Source: Streptomyces albipurpureus (lineage in GTDB: Bacteria; Actinomycetota; Actinomycetes; Streptomycetales; Streptomycetaceae). Taken from it: DNA of 64,000 nucleotides. Under the pieces are notes generated by a model. It did no database searches. It was not told the origin of the DNA and saw only the letters and a program-made list of their open reading frames with translations. Where the stretch lies: NCBI RefSeq assembly GCF_023701525.1, contig NZ_JAMQAW010000011.1:218474-282473 (forward strand), given 5' to 3'. Shown piece by piece: positions 61,319 through 64,000 of this stretch (positions are counted from its first letter, which is position 1; each line of letters starts with the position of its first letter). A program made the position numbers and the translations under genes.

Positions 61319-61942
61319 CAGAACGACCTCCAGTCGCCGCGGGCCGTGCACGCCCTCCACCCGGTCCAGTTCGATATCGCTGGTGGCCGAGGGGCCGGAG
61401 ATCCAGGTCAGCGGGCGGTCCGGCGCCAGCAGGGGCAGTGCCAGCGGTACGGAGGGCACGATCTGGGCCGGTGTCCGCACCACGCAGATATGGAGATCGG
61501 GTACGAGGGTGAGGGCGCGGCGGCCCTGGTCCGGGCCGCCGTCCAGGACGATGGTGCCGGTCTCCGCGATGGCGAGGGCACAGCCGGTGATCACGGCGTC
61601 GATGGCGTCGAGCGCGGCTGGGGTCAGGGGCCCGCGGTCCCCGTATCGCTGGATGGCGCAGGCGCTGAACCAGGCGTCGGGCACTCCATCGGGTACCACG
61701 ATCGACTGTGCTCCCTGGGCTGCGAGCCGTTCGGCGAGCAGGGTGGGCAGCCGGGTCGGCGTGGCGCGGTGGACGATGGCGCGGTACTCAGTGAGGTTTC
61801 GGTGCAGTCGTTCCGTGTTCTGGGTCGGGTCGTCGCGGGTGTGTGCGGTGAGGTAGTCGCGGGTGGGCGGGGGAACGTCGGGGGTTTGTTCGACGGCGGA
61901 TCTGATCCGGGCGAGGATGCGTTCGCGGGCGGCCTGCGTCAT
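61301..61942 (-). CDS. lutC: LutC-type lactate utilisation protein
   Basis: 213 residues, LUD/YkgG domain. It ends with VRTPAQIVPSVPLALPLLAP then RPLTWISGPSATSDIELDRV and EGVHGPRRLEVVLL, the family's strongest block. LutC works with LutA and LutB in an iron-sulfur L-lactate dehydrogenase system. The ATG at 61942 overlaps the lutB stop (ATGA); an ATG at 61960 is possible. It is the last gene of the operon. Confidence 0.92.
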   Translation of the reverse strand: MTQAARERILARIRSAVEQTPDVPPPTRDYLTAHTRDDPTQNTERLHRNLTEYRAIVHRATPTRLPTLLAERLAAQGAQSIVVPDGVPDAWFSACAIQRYGDRGPLTPAALDAIDAVITGCALAIAETGTIVLDGGPDQGRRALTLVPDLHICVVRTPAQIVPSVPLALPLLAPDRPLTWISGPSATSDIELDRVEGVHGPRRLEVVLLETEG

Positions 61943-63357
61943 CGGTGGTTCTCCTTCCACCAGTCGCGGAAGGACTGGGCCGGCAGTTCGGGCAGCTCAC
62001 GACCGGCGGTCCAGGCGCGGACGCCTGGGGGCCGCCGGGGATGCAGAGCGCGGGTGGTGGTGGCGAGCCTCTCGGCGGTGGCCAGTACGGACGGGTGGCG
62101 CAGGGCCCAGCTGACGGCGGCCATGGCGATTGACTCGGTCCGATGTCCGGCGCCGGACTGGTCAACGACCCGTTCGCGCAGATGGACGAGGACTTCGGGG
62201 ATGTCAATGGCCACGGGGCACACCTCGTAGCAGGCGCCGCAGAGCGAGGAGGCAAAGGGGAGGGAGGCGTCGATGGCGCTGGTGGTGCCGCGTAGTTGGG
62301 GTGTGAGGATGGCGCCGATGGGGCCGGGGTAGACCGAGCCGTAGGCATGGCCGCCGGCCCGCTCGTACACCGGACAGACGTTGAGGCATGCCGAGCAGCG
62401 GATACAGCGCAGGGCCTGCCGGCCCACGGCATCGGCGAGCACATCGGTGCGGCCATTGTCCAGGAGGACCAGATGGAAGTCCTGGGGCCCGTCCCCGTCG
62501 ACTGTTCCGGTCCACATGGAGGTGTAGGGGTTCATCCGCTCGGCGGTCGATAAGCGGGGCAGTGTCTGGAGGAAGACTTCCAGGTCACGCCAGGTGGGCA
62601 CCACCTTCTCGACCCCGACGACGGAGATCAGCGTACGGGGGAGGGTGAGGCACATCCGACCGTTGCCCTCGGACTCCACCACCACCAGGGTGCCGGTCTC
62701 GGCGACCATGAAGTTGGCTCCGGAGATGGCGACCCGGGCGCGTAGGAACTTCTCCCGGAGGTGGAGTCGGGCGGCTTCGGCGAGGTCGCCCGGGGAGTCG
62801 GTGAGCCCATCGGGGGCAGCTCTGCCCCAGGCCGCCATTTCGCTGGTGAAGATGGCGCGGATCTCGGCGCGGTTGCGATGGATCGCCGGTACCAGGATGT
62901 GGGAGGGACGGTCATCGCCGAGTTGGACGATCAGTTCGGCGAGATCCGTCTCGTACGCGGTGATCCCCTCGGCGGCGAGTGCTTCGTTGAGTCCGATCTC
63001 CTGGGTGGCCATCGATTTGACCTTGACCACTTCGCTCTCACCGGTGGCCTTCACCAGATCAGCGACGATGCGGTTGGCGTCGTCGGCGTCCACGGCCCAG
63101 TGGACCGTACCGCCGGACTCGGTGACGGCCTGCTCCAGCTGGATCAGATAGCGATCGAGGTGGCGAAGGGTGTGGTCCTTGATCTGGCGGCCGGCATCGC
63201 GCAACTGTTCCCAGTCGGACAGTTCGGCGACGGCCTGGGCCCGCTTGGCCCGGATGGTGTGAGTGGCGTGGCGGAGATTGGCGCGCAGGGTGGTGTTGTG
63301 CAGGGCAACCCTGGCCGCCTGGGGAAACGCGGGCATCCCGAGGAAGGTGTCACTCAT
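61939..63357 (-). CDS. lutB: LutB-type iron-sulfur lactate utilisation protein
   Basis: 472 residues. An N-terminal LUD-type domain (GANFMVAETGTLVVVESEGN, RTLISVVGVEKVVPTWRDL) is followed by a ferredoxin-like region with two 4Fe-4S motifs, LRCIRCSACLNVCPVY and SSLCGACYEVCPVAI, and a C-terminal helical tail with SFRDWWKENHR. It passes electrons from lactate oxidation. The ATG at 63357 overlaps the lutA stop. Codon 269 is TTA (62553-62551), so full expression of this operon may depend on bldA, unusual for a central carbon gene. Confidence 0.94.
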   Translation of the reverse strand: MSDTFLGMPAFPQAARVALHNTTLRANLRHATHTIRAKRAQAVAELSDWEQLRDAGRQIKDHTLRHLDRYLIQLEQAVTESGGTVHWAVDADDANRIVADLVKATGESEVVKVKSMATQEIGLNEALAAEGITAYETDLAELIVQLGDDRPSHILVPAIHRNRAEIRAIFTSEMAAWGRAAPDGLTDSPGDLAEAARLHLREKFLRARVAISGANFMVAETGTLVVVESEGNGRMCLTLPRTLISVVGVEKVVPTWRDLEVFLQTLPRLSTAERMNPYTSMWTGTVDGDGPQDFHLVLLDNGRTDVLADAVGRQALRCIRCSACLNVCPVYERAGGHAYGSVYPGPIGAILTPQLRGTTSAIDASLPFASSLCGACYEVCPVAIDIPEVLVHLRERVVDQSGAGHRTESIAMAAVSWALRHPSVLATAERLATTTRALHPRRPPGVRAWTAGRELPELPAQSFRDWWKENHR

Positions 63358-64000
63358 CGGGTCAGCTCCGCGGGGAGATAGGGGTGCTGTTCGGTGGCGC
63401 TGAGGATCTCCGCGATGTGGAGGGGTCTCAGGGGCTCCTGCTGGCGGCGGATGAGGCCGCCGAGATGCGTCAGACACGAGTTGTCGGCGGCGCACAGCAC
63501 ATCGGCACGCGTGGAGACCGCGCTGCGCACCTTGTCCTGGCCCATGGCGACGGAGACATCGGCGTTCTTGACGGCGAAGGTGCCGCCGAACCCGCAGCAC
63601 TCATCGGCGCCGGGGAGTTCGCGCAGCTCAAGGCCCTTGACCGCGTGCAGGAGCCGGCGTGGCCGATCCCCGAGGCCGAGGGTGCGCAGACCGTGGCAGG
63701 AGGGATGGTAGGTGACGGTGTGGGGGAAGTACGCGCCCACATCGGTGATGTGGAGGACATCGACCAGGAACTCGGTGAGTTCATAGGTCCGCTTCGGCAG
63801 GGAGGTCTCCCCCAGGCGGGGGTACTGCTCGCGCACCATGGCCGCGCAGGAGCCCGAGGGGGTGACGACGTACTCGTACGCGGCGAACGCGCGGGCGGTG
63901 TGTCGTACGAGCCCTTCTGCCGCTCGCCGGTAGCCGGAGTTGAACTGGGGCTGCCCGCAACAGGTCTGGGCGGCGGGGAAGTCCACGGTCACGCCGAGTC
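63354..64000 (-). CDS. lutA: LutA-type lactate utilisation protein, 5' end outside window
   Basis: The gene enters from the right edge. The visible 215 residues include two CCG-type cysteine-rich (DUF224) blocks, QTCCGQPQFNSGYRRAAEGL and ECCGFGGTFAVKNADVSVAM, and the TYHPSCHGLRTLG segment, all LutA/GlcF-like iron-sulfur/heterodisulfide-reductase motifs. Only about 30 N-terminal residues should be missing. It is the first gene of lutABC; the promoter and any regulator lie beyond the window. Confidence 0.94.
   Translation of the reverse strand, partial: LGVTVDFPAAQTCCGQPQFNSGYRRAAEGLVRHTARAFAAYEYVVTPSGSCAAMVREQYPRLGETSLPKRTYELTEFLVDVLHITDVGAYFPHTVTYHPSCHGLRTLGLGDRPRRLLHAVKGLELRELPGADECCGFGGTFAVKNADVSVAMGQDKVRSAVSTRADVLCAADNSCLTHLGGLIRRQQEPLRPLHIAEILSATEQHPYLPAELTR

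Overview
The window is chromosomal DNA from an actinomycete, almost certainly a Streptomyces. It has very high G+C, frequent GTG starts, ATGA/GTGA-coupled operons, rare TTA leucine codons, Tn3-, IS701- and IS3-type scars, gvpL-gvpS remnants, and many secreted or membrane proteins with actinobacterial lipoboxes. Both edges cut genes: a nitrobindin-like protein at the left and lutA at the right.

0-11.4 kb is an iron locus. A seven-gene leftward operon encodes a siderophore-binding lipoprotein, two FecCD permeases, a FepC ATPase, a siderophore-interacting (SIP) flavoreductase fused to a methyltransferase-like domain, and two ABC half-transporters that form a heterodimer with one good and one ruined ATP site. 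It diverges from an AraC regulator across a DmdR/IdeR-type iron box. 11.4-17.4 kb is scattered: an Asp23 protein, decayed gvpL/gvpS, an acetyltransferase, an RsbU-type phosphatase, a methyltransferase and gene debris.

17.4-23.6 kb is a compact, apparently undescribed biosynthetic cluster: Nudix hydrolase, Gfo/Idh/MocA dehydrogenase, DegT aminotransferase, small methyltransferase, inositol-phosphatase family enzyme and NodU/TobZ-type O-carbamoyltransferase. The order suggests dephosphorylation, oxidation, transamination, methylation and carbamoylation of a cyclitol or sugar. The dehydrogenase and the carbamoyltransferase each carry a TTA codon, implying bldA (developmental) control.

24-41 kb holds an IS701 scar and then a catabolic island: a branched-chain-type ABC importer with a fused LivH-LivM permease, DoxX, enoyl-CoA hydratase, a double-headed acyl-CoA dehydrogenase, an NDP-forming acyl-CoA synthetase, a metallo-beta-lactamase hydrolase, an ACMSD-like amidohydrolase and a TetR regulator. 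The importer, hydratase and amidohydrolase promoters share a TAGAATCCT-type palindromic element, so they look like one regulon for import and CoA-dependent breakdown of an unknown, probably cyclic, acid.

41-51 kb is flanked by IS3 and Tn3 fragments. It contains a secreted beta-propeller protein and three adjacent modular secreted proteins, one resembling aerolysin/ETX-MTX2 pore formers, followed by about 2.7 kb of mostly non-coding DNA with a 32-bp perfect palindrome and a truncated aminotransferase. 51-60 kb has stress and carbon genes: PRC-barrel protein, a 55-residue membrane protein, GAF-SpoIIE phosphatase, a divergent MarR/metallo-hydrolase pair, and a transaldolase (fused to a helical ferritin-like domain)-transketolase operon. 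The right end has tRNA-Pro(GGG), a DUF309 protein and the lutABC lactate operon.
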